This document shows positions 7,382-15,194 of a stretch of 48,768 nucleotides of DNA, in pieces. The stretch lies in contig JARGFH010000027.1 of NCBI GenBank assembly GCA_029210695.1, positions 1 to 48,768 on the forward strand, given 5' to 3'. This DNA is from Acidimicrobiia bacterium. GTDB lineage: Bacteria > Actinomycetota > Acidimicrobiia > Spongiisociales > JAHEDJ01. Within the stretch, counting starts at the first letter, position 1; every line of letters starts with the position of its first letter. The notes under the pieces are model-generated. The model was not told the origin of the DNA. It did no database searches and worked only from the letters and a program-made list of their open reading frames with translations. The translations under genes were made by a program, and so were the position numbers.

Positions 7382-8139
7382 GCGGGACGCACACCCACGC
7401 GCTCTTCGTTCATGGGCACAGTCACCTGCACCGACTTCCTGCCTCGACCAAACTCGGTGCACTCGGTCTCTTTGTGCTGGCCGTCGTCGTTACACCGCGG
7501 GAGGCGTTCTGGGCGTTCGGCGTTCATGCCGGGTTGATCCTGAGCGCCATGTGGTTGGCAGGGTTGAAACCTAGATTCGTGGCAAAACGCCTGGTCATAG
7601 AGGTCCCATTCGTGCTGTTTGCCGTGTTTCTCCCCTTTGTCGGCGGAGGCGACCAGTTGGACATCATGGGACTGTCGCTGTCCATCGAGGGCCTTTGGGC
7701 AGGCTGGAACATCGTTGCCAAGGGAACTCTCGGCCTGGCTGCATCCATCGTGTTGACCGCCACCACGACGGTCCCCGACCTCCTTTCCGGTCTCGAGCGG
7801 CTCCGGGTACCCCGGCTCATCACCTCGATCGCCGGGTTCATGGTGCGATACCTCGATGTCATCGCAGGGGAGATGCACCGGATGCGGCTGGCAATGCTGT
7901 CGCGCGGCCACGACCCGCGCTGGATCTGGCAAGCGAGGGCGTATGCGACCTCGGCCGGTGCCTTGTTCATTCGTTCGTATGAGCGAGGCGAGCGGGTCTA
8001 CTACGCGATGACCGCCCGTGGGTTCGCCGGTCAAATTCCTACTTTCGACACCGAGCGTGCCACCGGGACCGACTGGCTGGGTGCCCTCCTCCTGCCTGCC
8101 GTCGCCTGGACTGCAACCCTGGTGGCGTTGTTCGCATGA
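7378..8139 (+). CDS. cbiQ: ECF Ni/Co transporter T component (CbiQ/NikQ)
   Basis: A 253-residue transmembrane coupling protein. Hydrophobic segments lie around residues 25-50, 65-90 and 110-135 and at the C terminus. The cytoplasmic coupling helices carry the family motifs A-M-L-S-R-G-H-D and A-M-T-A-R-G-F (the two A-x-R-G-type motifs that contact the ATPases). Its first 22 residues are unusually His-rich (T-H-T-H, H-G-H-S-H-L-H), which could bind metal at the membrane face. It overlaps cbiM and cbiO by 4 bp each, so the three genes should be translationally coupled. Confidence 0.92.
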   Translation: MSGTHTHALFVHGHSHLHRLPASTKLGALGLFVLAVVVTPREAFWAFGVHAGLILSAMWLAGLKPRFVAKRLVIEVPFVLFAVFLPFVGGGDQLDIMGLSLSIEGLWAGWNIVAKGTLGLAASIVLTATTTVPDLLSGLERLRVPRLITSIAGFMVRYLDVIAGEMHRMRLAMLSRGHDPRWIWQARAYATSAGALFIRSYERGERVYYAMTARGFAGQIPTFDTERATGTDWLGALLLPAVAWTATLVALFA

Positions 8140-8879
8140 GTGTCCCTGCGCTCGAAGTCGTCGACCTCAACTACCACTATCCAGATGGGACCGAGGTGCT
8201 CCGCAGTGTCGGGTTCCACATCCATCCGGGGGAGCGGGTTGCGTTGCTCGGCCCCAACGGAGCGGGCAAGACAACCCTGGTCTTTCATCTGAACGGCATC
8301 TTCCGGCCAGACTCAGGATCCGTGACGGTGGCCGGTTTGCCCCTCGATGACGAGCACGTCAAGGAAGTCAGGAGACGGGTCGGTATCGTCTTCCAGGACC
8401 CCGACGACCAACTCTTCATGCCGACCGTTCGCCAGGATGTCGCCTTCGGTCCGGCGAACTACGGAGTTGAAGGGGAGGAATTGCAGACCAGGGTGAATGA
8501 TGCTCTCTCGGCAGTCGGAATGCTCGACGTGGCAGGTCGACCGCCTCATCATCTCAGCGTCGGTCAACGCCGTCGGGTGGCGGTTGCGACGGTGCTGGCC
8601 ATGCAGCCGGAGATCGTGGTGCTGGACGAACCATCTTCGAATCTCGATCCCGCCTCCCGGCGAGAGCTCGCCAACATCCTCACCTCGCTGGACATCACCA
8701 TGCTGATGGTGACGCACGACCTGCCCTACGCACTCGAGTTGTGCCCGCGCTCCCTGGTCATGAACGATGGCAGGATCATCGCGGACGGGTCGACCCGTCA
8801 GATCCTCTCCAACCGGGAGCTGATGAAGGCAAACCGACTCGAGCTTCCTCTCGGTTTCGACCCGAATTTCGCTCTCTGA
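8136..8879 (+). CDS. cbiO: ECF Ni/Co transporter ATPase (CbiO/NikO)
   Basis: A 247-residue ABC ATPase that powers the transporter. Walker A is G-P-N-G-A-G-K-T-T, the Q-loop is F-Q-D-P-D-D-Q-L-F, the signature is [10 protein letters not shown], Walker B is V-V-L-D-E-P-S-S with the catalytic Glu, and the switch His is in M-V-T-H-D-L. The F-Q-D-P-D-D-Q-L-F segment is typical of ECF ATPases. Only one ATPase is present, as in other Ni/Co ECF systems, so it would act as a homodimer. Last gene of the Nur-controlled unit; no terminator-like hairpin was found immediately after it. Confidence 0.93.
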   Translation: MSVPALEVVDLNYHYPDGTEVLRSVGFHIHPGERVALLGPNGAGKTTLVFHLNGIFRPDSGSVTVAGLPLDDEHVKEVRRRVGIVFQDPDDQLFMPTVRQDVAFGPANYGVEGEELQTRVNDALSAVGMLDVAGRPPHHLSVGQRRRVAVATVLAMQPEIVVLDEPSSNLDPASRRELANILTSLDITMLMVTHDLPYALELCPRSLVMNDGRIIADGSTRQILSNRELMKANRLELPLGFDPNFAL

Positions 8880-8932
8880 CTCCCTGCGGCACACTCCCTG
8901 AGTCCCGCCTGATCAGAAAAGGTTGTCTCCGC

Positions 8933-9091
8933 TTATGGGGGCAACTCGGCATCGTGGCAGCCCCTCCGATCTTCGGGTTGTTGCTCGACGTGACGGGGGG
9001 TTACGTCGTTCCGTGGCTGGTCGTCGGTGGGTTCCTGCTGTTGGTCGCAGTTCGCGTTGGTCGAGCGGCCCGACCTCATGAGGACATGTGA
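8933..9091 (+). pseudogene. C-terminal remnant of an MFS transporter
   Basis: About 52 residues that read like the last two membrane helices of a major facilitator: G-Q-L-G-I-V-A-A-P-P-I-F-G-L-L-L-D, then V-P-W-L-V-V-G-G-F-L-L-L and a basic tail ending in a stop. There is no plausible start and no upstream MFS sequence, since cbiO occupies the preceding DNA. It is therefore a decayed fragment. The rest of the 370-bp gap around it (8880-8932 and 9092-9250) holds no gene that I can support; it probably contains the promoter of the next gene. Confidence 0.6.
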
Positions 9092-9250
9092 CGTTTTGCC
9101 CTACCACCGACCGGGGCCCTGACATAATCTGCAGGAAGTCGAACAGGCGTCAGGCATGTGACCTTGTTGTGCTGATCACTCGATCCGATTCACATATCTG
9201 CTCGGCTATCCGTCTCAATCCTGGCGACTTCGCCTACAACGGAGGGATAC

Positions 9251-9601
9251 GTGACAAAGATCGATGAGTTGATGGACAAGGCGCGCGACACGATGACGGT
9301 GAAGCGCGTGTACGGCGAACCCTATGTGAAAGATGGTGTGACCCTCATCCCGGCTGCGTCGGTGAAAGGAGGCGGCGGGGCTGGGGAGGGCGAAGGTGGA
9401 GAGAAGGCACCGGGTGCCGGCGGCGGGTTCGGGGTATCTGCGCGACCGGTGGGTGCCTATGTAATCCGGGGTGACGATGTGTCGTGGATTCCGGCAGCCG
9501 ACACGACGCGGGTGATCATCGTCGGTGAGGTCGTAGGCGTTGTGGCACTTCTGGTCGTCCGTTCGATCTTTCGGGCGCGTCGCAAGCGTGCAAGGTCGTA
9601 G
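9251..9601 (+). CDS. GerW/YtfJ-family protein
   Basis: A 116-residue protein of the GerW (YtfJ) family. It has an N-terminal helix, R-V-Y-G-E-P-Y-V-K-D-G-V-T-L-I-P-A-A, a long glycine/glutamate loop (residues 38-58), then G-F-G-V-S-A-R-P-V-G-A-Y-V-I and a C-terminal hydrophobic helix with a basic end. In Bacillus GerW is linked to spore germination, but homologues are widespread in non-sporulating actinobacteria, where the role is unknown. The start is GTG 9251, supported by GGAGGG at 9241-9246. Its stop codon directly abuts the start of the next ABC ATPase, suggesting co-transcription. Confidence 0.87.
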   Translation: MTKIDELMDKARDTMTVKRVYGEPYVKDGVTLIPAASVKGGGGAGEGEGGEKAPGAGGGFGVSARPVGAYVIRGDDVSWIPAADTTRVIIVGEVVGVVALLVVRSIFRARRKRARS

Positions 9602-10504
9602 ATGGCTCCCGTCGTCGAAGTCGATCACCTGTCGAAGAGCTACGGCAGCTTTGTTGCGATCGAGGATGTCAGTTTCTCCGTTGAAGAAGGTGAGATCTTC
9701 GGGATTCTCGGACCGAACGGAGCCGGGAAGACGACCACGGTTGAGTGCCTTCAGGGGCTTCGGAAGGCCGACGGTGGTGTGGTACGGGTTCTGGGTCACG
9801 ACCCCCGGCACGAAGCATCACAGCTGCGGAGAAGGATTGGTTCGCAACTCCAGGAGTCGGCACTTCCCGACCGGATGAAGGTTTGGGAAGCGCTCGATTT
9901 GTTCTCGTCGCTCATTCCCCACGGACCGCCCTGGGAGGCGGTTCTGGAGCAATGGGACCTGTCGGAGAAGCGCGACGCGAAGTTCGGGAGTCTGTCGGGA
10001 GGCCAGCAGCAGCGCCTGTTCATAGCCTTGGCAGTGGTCAACGCTCCAGAGCTGGTGTTTCTGGATGAGATGACGACCGGCCTCGATCCAACCTCGCGTC
10101 GAGCGACCTGGGACCTCATCCGGCAGATCCGCGAGAACGGTTCGACCGTTGTACTCGTCACCCATTTCATGGACGAAGCTGAGAACCTATGTGATCGAAT
10201 CGCCGTCGTAGACGACAAGCGCGTCGTAGCGTTGAACACTCCCGAGGGGCTCATCCAGGACTTTGCGGGCGATTCAGAGGTCACGTTCTCCACGGATGTC
10301 GATGATCTGAGCTACCTCTTGCGTTTGGAGGAGGTCGACCGAGTCGAAAAAAAAGGTCGACGGGCTACCGTCACCGGGAAGGGGGCGCTGCTGGCGAGGG
10401 TCGCCGCCGAGCTGGTCGGGAATGGGATTGTTCCGCCGGATCTCGAGGTCAAGCGAGCGAGCCTCGAGGATGTGTTCCTCACGATCACGGGCCAGGAACG
10501 CTGA
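9602..10504 (+). CDS. ABC-2 type exporter, ATP-binding protein
   Basis: A 300-residue ABC ATPase of the drug/antibiotic exporter (DRA-like) class. Walker A is [10 protein letters not shown], the Q-loop is S-Q-L-Q-E-S-A, the signature is L-S-G-G-Q-Q-Q-R-L, Walker B is L-V-F-L-D-E-M-T-T-G-L-D-P and the switch His is in V-T-H-F-M-D-E-A. A C-terminal extension of about 85 residues after the ATPase core is usual for this class. It partners with the permease that starts 1 bp after its stop. The substrate cannot be told. Confidence 0.93.
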   Translation: MAPVVEVDHLSKSYGSFVAIEDVSFSVEEGEIFGILGPNGAGKTTTVECLQGLRKADGGVVRVLGHDPRHEASQLRRRIGSQLQESALPDRMKVWEALDLFSSLIPHGPPWEAVLEQWDLSEKRDAKFGSLSGGQQQRLFIALAVVNAPELVFLDEMTTGLDPTSRRATWDLIRQIRENGSTVVLVTHFMDEAENLCDRIAVVDDKRVVALNTPEGLIQDFAGDSEVTFSTDVDDLSYLLRLEEVDRVEKKGRRATVTGKGALLARVAAELVGNGIVPPDLEVKRASLEDVFLTITGQER

Positions 10505-10505
10505 C

Positions 10506-11255
10506 GTGCAGACCCTGGTGAGAATGTCGTGGGTGGAGCTCAAGTTGTTCCTGCGCGAACCGTTGACGGTGATGTTCTCTCTTGCTTTGCCGCTGATCAT
10601 CCTCTTTGTTCTCGGTGGAGTTTTCGGTAATGAGCCTTCTCAACCAGGAGAACAGCTCGTGTACCGGGGGGTCGGAGCGATTACCTATTACGTTCCCGCC
10701 TATCTAGCGCTTGTCGTTGCCTCAGTATGCGTAATCAGTATTCCCACTCACCTCGCCGGCAACAGGGAGCGGGGAGTCCTCAAACGATTCCATGCCTCCT
10801 CGGTCGGTGCCGCGGCCGTGGCAGGTGCCGAGCTGGCGGTGGCGTTCGTTGTTTCGGCGATCAGCGGTGTCCTGCTGCTCATTGCGGCGCAACTCGCCTA
10901 CGACTTCGACCCTCCCGATTCGATACCGGGGGTTGTCGGCGTGTTCGCGCTGCTGGTAATCGGCTTTGCCACATTCGGCATATTCCTGGGGGCAGTTCTC
11001 CCGACCGCCCGGGCTGCACAGGCCGTCGGCATGCTGGTCTGGTTCGTCATGCTGTTTCTTGGGGGAGCGGGGCCTCCGCCGGAAGTCCTCACCGATGCAA
11101 TGCGAACGGTCTCCGATTTCACTCCGCTTTGGCACGCCGTCAGGATGATGCACGATGTATGGCTGGGTCTGGATGCCGGCCTTGCATGGGCGATCTTCGG
11201 TGGGATCGCCGTGGTGAGTGCCGGGCTCGGCCTGCGGTTCTTCCGTTGGGAGTGA
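10506..11255 (+). CDS. ABC-2 type exporter, permease
   Basis: A 249-residue ABC-2 membrane protein with six predicted helices. The amphipathic N-terminal helix W-V-E-L-K-L-F-L-R-E-P is followed by a first membrane span (F-S-L-A-L-P-L-I-I-L-F-V-L-G-G), an extracytoplasmic loop, four central spans and a last span ending in F-R-W-E. The motif R-E-R-G-V-L-K-R-F-H-A-S is the coupling helix typical of the family. GTG 10506 is chosen because it follows the ATPase stop directly; the frame is open further upstream but would overlap the ATPase. The pair forms a simple exporter, probably for a lipid, peptide or drug. Confidence 0.9.
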   Translation: MQTLVRMSWVELKLFLREPLTVMFSLALPLIILFVLGGVFGNEPSQPGEQLVYRGVGAITYYVPAYLALVVASVCVISIPTHLAGNRERGVLKRFHASSVGAAAVAGAELAVAFVVSAISGVLLLIAAQLAYDFDPPDSIPGVVGVFALLVIGFATFGIFLGAVLPTARAAQAVGMLVWFVMLFLGGAGPPPEVLTDAMRTVSDFTPLWHAVRMMHDVWLGLDAGLAWAIFGGIAVVSAGLGLRFFRWE

Positions 11256-11302
11256 CACTGCAAGCACGGTGTTTCACCATCCGGCCAATTGGATCGAATC
11301 CG

Positions 11303-12433
11303 CTACTCGTCTCCCGACAATTCCGTGAGGATCTCGTTGGTGTGCTGGCCGAGTGTCGGTGCCGGCCGTTTCGAGTTACCGGCTCTGAGTGGCCCCTGGA
11401 CGACGCGATACTTGCCGTCCGACGTTTCGACCTCACCCACCATCCCGGTCTCCTTGACGTAGGGCATGGCGATTGCCTGGAGCACGGTATTGAGCGGTCC
11501 GTGGGGCACCCCGGAGACGCTCAGGCGCGCTAGCGCCTCTTCCGTCGAAAAGCGTGCCACGGCCGCCTCAACCGCTGCGTCTACCTCCTCCCGGGCGTCG
11601 GTGCGCTGCGGGTTCGTGCGGAAGCGGTCGTCTCCGGCGAGATGCTCGAGACCGATCGCATTGCAGAGGAGCGGCCAGAATTTGTCGCCGATGACCGCGA
11701 TGACGACCCAGCCGTCGCGCGTGGCAAACGCGCGGTACGGCACGATGTTGTGGTGTCCGGATCCGACCGGTGCAGGATCAACTCCTGTTCCCATGGCCGA
11801 CGTTGCCATGTAGGCCAGGAACGACATGGCCGAATCGAGTAGTGGGACCTCGACGTGGCGTCCCCGGCCGTCGCGCAGGCGCCCGGCATAGGCGGCGACT
11901 CCGCCGAGTGCCGCCCATAATCCGGCCGCCAGGTCGCTGATCGCTACGCCGGCCCGGACCGGTGCTCCACCTTCTTCGCCGGTGATGGACATGATGCCGC
12001 TCTCAGCCTGGGCGATGAGATCGAGTGATCCATCGGCGGCGCGGGAACTGTTTCTGGCATATCCCGAGATTGTCACGATTACGAGGCGTGGGTGGCGAGT
12101 CAGCAGGAGGTCGGGTTCGAGACCGAGTTTCTTGACTGCCGCAGGCCGGTAGTTCTCGAGCAAGATGTCGGCCGTCTCCAGTAGGGCATGGAGAGCCTCG
12201 GTTCCGGCTTCCGTGGTCAAGTCGAGCACGATGCCGCGCTTGCCGGTGTTGAGCGACGAGAAGTAGAGCGATCGGCCGTCGACGAACGGGCCGATACCAC
12301 GGGCCATGTCACCTTCGGGAGGTTCGACCTTGATCACGTCGGCGCCCATCTCGGCGAGCACCTGGCCTGCGTATGGTCCGGCCAGGACCCTGGTCAGATC
12401 GATGACCCTGACCCCGTCGAGCAAGCCGCTCAC
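11303..12433 (-). CDS. Class III (CaiB/BaiF) CoA-transferase
   Basis: A 376-residue class III CoA-transferase, which moves CoA between carboxylic acids. The N terminus shows V-I-D-L-T-R-V-L-A-G-P-Y and G-A-D-V-I-K-V-E-P-P-E-G-D; N-T-G-K-R-G-I follows. Asp167 in A-G-V-A-I-S-D-L-A-A-G sits where the catalytic aspartate of formyl-CoA transferase lies. It is the last gene of a four-gene unit (CitE-like, Mcd-like, MmgE/PrpD, CoA-transferase) with 4-bp overlaps. From context I infer activation of a C5 dicarboxylate such as methylsuccinate, mesaconate or itaconate, probably with succinyl-CoA as donor. The exact substrate is not shown by sequence. Confidence 0.88.
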   Translation of the reverse strand: MSGLLDGVRVIDLTRVLAGPYAGQVLAEMGADVIKVEPPEGDMARGIGPFVDGRSLYFSSLNTGKRGIVLDLTTEAGTEALHALLETADILLENYRPAAVKKLGLEPDLLLTRHPRLVIVTISGYARNSSRAADGSLDLIAQAESGIMSITGEEGGAPVRAGVAISDLAAGLWAALGGVAAYAGRLRDGRGRHVEVPLLDSAMSFLAYMATSAMGTGVDPAPVGSGHHNIVPYRAFATRDGWVVIAVIGDKFWPLLCNAIGLEHLAGDDRFRTNPQRTDAREEVDAAVEAAVARFSTEEALARLSVSGVPHGPLNTVLQAIAMPYVKETGMVGEVETSDGKYRVVQGPLRAGNSKRPAPTLGQHTNEILTELSGDE

Positions 12434-13572
12434 TCGCCCACCACCAACCGGAGGACTTCAGTGGCGGGGAGACGAGGATCATCGAGGATTCCAATGAGAC
12501 GATCGCCGGACAGCGACCGCAGCTTCCAATCCAGTTGCTCGACCGTCATCGGGTGAAGTGGCGATCCGAGTGCGGCGTCGATTTCAATCGAGTCGGAATC
12601 CCACTTCAGAACGGCAGACGACTCAGGCAGTTGCTCGTCGAGTTCCACCCTGATCCGGGTGGCGAGCGTGCGGGCGGCCTCGTCCACTCCGGCGAATGCC
12701 CTCACGTCCGGCGGGCCGTACAACCACCCGAAGGCGGTCGTGTAGGGAATGGAGAACTTGGCCTCCAGGCCTGTGGCGACGTCATCGAGGGGGGCAGCCT
12801 GCCGCGACCGGGGATGAACCACCACCGTGATCGAACCGGCTGAGTTGGCGTCTTGGGAGGCAGACGCCCGGATCGCTGCCTCGATCGCCGCGTGGGTCTG
12901 CAGGCAACACGGAAAGGCCTTGATCCAGTTCTCCTCGATGGCTGGATCATCAGGATCCGGTTCGGCCCATCGGGCGCCGTAGGCGGATTCATACCCGTCG
13001 CGAACGGCTTCGCTCGTGGTGGCGCCGTTGGCGGCGAACCCCGCCGCCTGAACACCCTGGGAGGCGGCCATTCCCACCTGGAGGCTCTTGCCGTCGGTGC
13101 CGAACGCAGTGCGTAGCCCTCCGGCGCCGAGCACGGCCAGGAGTTGGGCATTGGTCGTTTTTTCCGCGTCGAGGCCGAGAAGATGGGCGGCGGCCGTGGC
13201 CGCGCCGACTGTTCCTGTGATCGCGGTCGGGTGCCAGCCGCGCTCATACAGCATCGGGTGGCCGGCCCTGGCAAGTGCGGCCATTGCTTCGAAACCGGCG
13301 GCATAGGCGGCCAGCATCGAACCGACCGAGCTTCCGATATGCGCTCCGAGCACTAGTGCGGCAGGAGCGACCGGTGCACTGAGGTGGGAGAGTCCCGGGG
13401 CGTACGTGTCGTCGTAGTCGAGGACATGTCCCGCCACGCCCAGCCGGATCGTCCGCTCGAGTAGGGAGTCGTCGATCGGGGCCACCGCGTGGACGGCCGG
13501 TTCGTGTCGGCCGGCGAACGCGCACGCCATCCAGTCGAGGAACGCCTGCCGGTATCCGGGATGGTCGGTCAT
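12430..13572 (-). CDS. MmgE/PrpD family protein
   Basis: A 380-residue MmgE/PrpD-fold protein. The superfamily includes 2-methylcitrate dehydratase and cis-aconitate decarboxylase. Visible are V-L-D-Y-D-D-T near residue 52, G-H-P-M-L-Y-E-R-G-W-H-P-T-A with G-T-V-G-A-A-T-A-A-A-H-L-L-G-L-D, and K-S-L-Q-V-G-M-A-A. Family members are usually 440-500 residues, so this one is on the short side. Within a cluster that handles mesaconyl- and citramalyl-CoA, formation or isomerisation of an unsaturated C5/C6 acid such as itaconate is a reasonable guess, but it is only that. Overlaps both neighbours by 4 bp. Confidence 0.85.
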   Translation of the reverse strand: MTDHPGYRQAFLDWMACAFAGRHEPAVHAVAPIDDSLLERTIRLGVAGHVLDYDDTYAPGLSHLSAPVAPAALVLGAHIGSSVGSMLAAYAAGFEAMAALARAGHPMLYERGWHPTAITGTVGAATAAAHLLGLDAEKTTNAQLLAVLGAGGLRTAFGTDGKSLQVGMAASQGVQAAGFAANGATTSEAVRDGYESAYGARWAEPDPDDPAIEENWIKAFPCCLQTHAAIEAAIRASASQDANSAGSITVVVHPRSRQAAPLDDVATGLEAKFSIPYTTAFGWLYGPPDVRAFAGVDEAARTLATRIRVELDEQLPESSAVLKWDSDSIEIDAALGSPLHPMTVEQLDWKLRSLSGDRLIGILDDPRLPATEVLRLVVGE

Positions 13573-15194
13573 TTGTTCCTCGCGGCGGTCTCGAGCAGGC
13601 CCTTGCCGATCACCCGCAGTGCCAGAACCTCTTCGGTGCCCTCGAAGATCGACAACACCCGTGCGTCCACGAAGAGCCTGCTGATCGGGTACTCCTCGGC
13701 GTAACCGTACCCGCCGTGGAGTTGCATGGCGTCACGAGTGATCTCCTCAGCAGCCCGGGAGGCCAGCGCCTTGGCCATGGCTGCTTCGATCTGGCCCTCG
13801 CCTTCTGAGAGCAGCCTGGCCGCCTGGTAGGTGAACTGCCGGTTGGCCTGGATGCGGGCAGCCATCCGGGCGAGAGTATTGGCGGTCAGCTCGAATTCGA
13901 GAAGGGGGCGGCCGAAGACCCGTCGGGTTCTGCAATAGGCGAGCGCCTCATCGAAGGCGGCCTGCATTACTCCCAGCGCCCGGGCGGCCGTCTGAAGGCG
14001 TCCGGAGGCAAAGGCCCCCATCTGCAGGTAGAAGCCCCTTCCCAGCCCCGGCTCTCCGCCGATGAGCGCATCGAACGGCACCAGGTAGTCATCGAAAGTC
14101 AACTCGAAGCTGTGGAGTCCCCGATAGCCGATCGTGTCGATCGCCCGACCCCGCAGGGAGCCGCCGCCCGGTTGTTCGATGGCGAACTCGTGTCCGGCGA
14201 ACGGAGGTTTCTCGACTACGAACAGCGAGAGGCCCCTGGCTCCAGCGGATGAATCTGGATTGGTTCTGGCCAGAAGCATCAGCAGTTCGGCGCGGCCGGC
14301 GAAGGTCGCCCACATCTTGGCCCCATTGAGGACGAACTGATCGCCGTCCGGCCGGGCGGACATTCGCAAGGAGGCGACGTCGGAGCCGATATCCGGCTCG
14401 GTGACCGACACCGCCACCATCTGGGTTCCGGCGGCAATCCGCGGTAGCCAGGTCATCTTCTGCCCGTCGGTCCCACCTTCGAGCAGCGCAGATACCAGGA
14501 TCTCGGGCCTGGTGAGCAGCGACCCTGCCATCAGCGATCCCCGGGAGAGTTCTTCGGTGGCCACAGCCATCGAGAGCAGCCCGGGTGCGTCCGGAACCTG
14601 AAAGCCCCCGTGGTCGGTGGGAATCGACATGCCGAACGCGCCCATTGCCGCCATGCCATTGATCAACTCCTCAGGTACGTCGAGATTGTGGCGGTGCACG
14701 CCTTCGGCGTGGGGAGCCACTTGTTCACGCGTGAATCGTTTGAAGGTCTCGGCCACCAGGGCAATGTCCTCGTCGAGGTGTTGGGGTCCGGTATTCGATT
14801 CCTCAAAGGAGGCGTTGAGCTTTCCGATGACGCCGGGATCAGATCCGGCCACGAGCACACGGTCGCATGGCTCGCCGCGCAGGTCATCGTCGATCCCGAG
14901 GTCCATGCGTCGCCCGTCGACCCTCGCCCGGGCCGAGCGAAGCAGATCGGCCACTGCGATACGCCCGATCTCTAACTCGGACTCTCCGTATTCGGAGTAG
15001 TCGATCATCACTCTGCTCATCGCGGTCTCGGCCGCCAGGAAGGCGAGGTGGTAAACGGCTTCCTGATGTTGATCCAGCATCTCCGTCGAGATCCTGCCGT
15101 CGCGACGCGTCACCGAGGCAAGGTGAGCGGCCGCTGAGTCGACCAGGTCCTGCATCCGTTCGACGGTCCGGCGGGCGTCCTCCTGCCAGCTCAT
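13569..15194 (-). CDS. Acyl-CoA dehydrogenase, (2S)-methylsuccinyl-CoA dehydrogenase-like
   Basis: A 541-residue acyl-CoA dehydrogenase with an extra N-terminal helical domain of about 150 residues before the canonical fold. This size and layout match (2S)-methylsuccinyl-CoA dehydrogenase (Mcd) of the ethylmalonyl-CoA pathway, which forms mesaconyl-C1-CoA. The dehydrogenase part has V-S-V-T-E-P-D-I-G-S-D-V-A-S-L, L-N-G-A-K-M-W, G-R-P-L-L-E-F-E-L-T-A-N-T-L-A, Q-L-H-G-G-Y-G-Y and a terminal I-F-E-G-T-E-E-V with the catalytic-type Glu. The neighbours (Mct-like, Meh-like and a citramalyl-CoA lyase-like enzyme) consume mesaconyl-C1-CoA, which supports the call. It overlaps both flanking genes by 4 bp. 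Another branched dicarboxylyl-CoA substrate remains possible. Confidence 0.8.
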   Translation of the reverse strand: MSWQEDARRTVERMQDLVDSAAAHLASVTRRDGRISTEMLDQHQEAVYHLAFLAAETAMSRVMIDYSEYGESELEIGRIAVADLLRSARARVDGRRMDLGIDDDLRGEPCDRVLVAGSDPGVIGKLNASFEESNTGPQHLDEDIALVAETFKRFTREQVAPHAEGVHRHNLDVPEELINGMAAMGAFGMSIPTDHGGFQVPDAPGLLSMAVATEELSRGSLMAGSLLTRPEILVSALLEGGTDGQKMTWLPRIAAGTQMVAVSVTEPDIGSDVASLRMSARPDGDQFVLNGAKMWATFAGRAELLMLLARTNPDSSAGARGLSLFVVEKPPFAGHEFAIEQPGGGSLRGRAIDTIGYRGLHSFELTFDDYLVPFDALIGGEPGLGRGFYLQMGAFASGRLQTAARALGVMQAAFDEALAYCRTRRVFGRPLLEFELTANTLARMAARIQANRQFTYQAARLLSEGEGQIEAAMAKALASRAAEEITRDAMQLHGGYGYAEEYPISRLFVDARVLSIFEGTEEVLALRVIGKGLLETAARNK

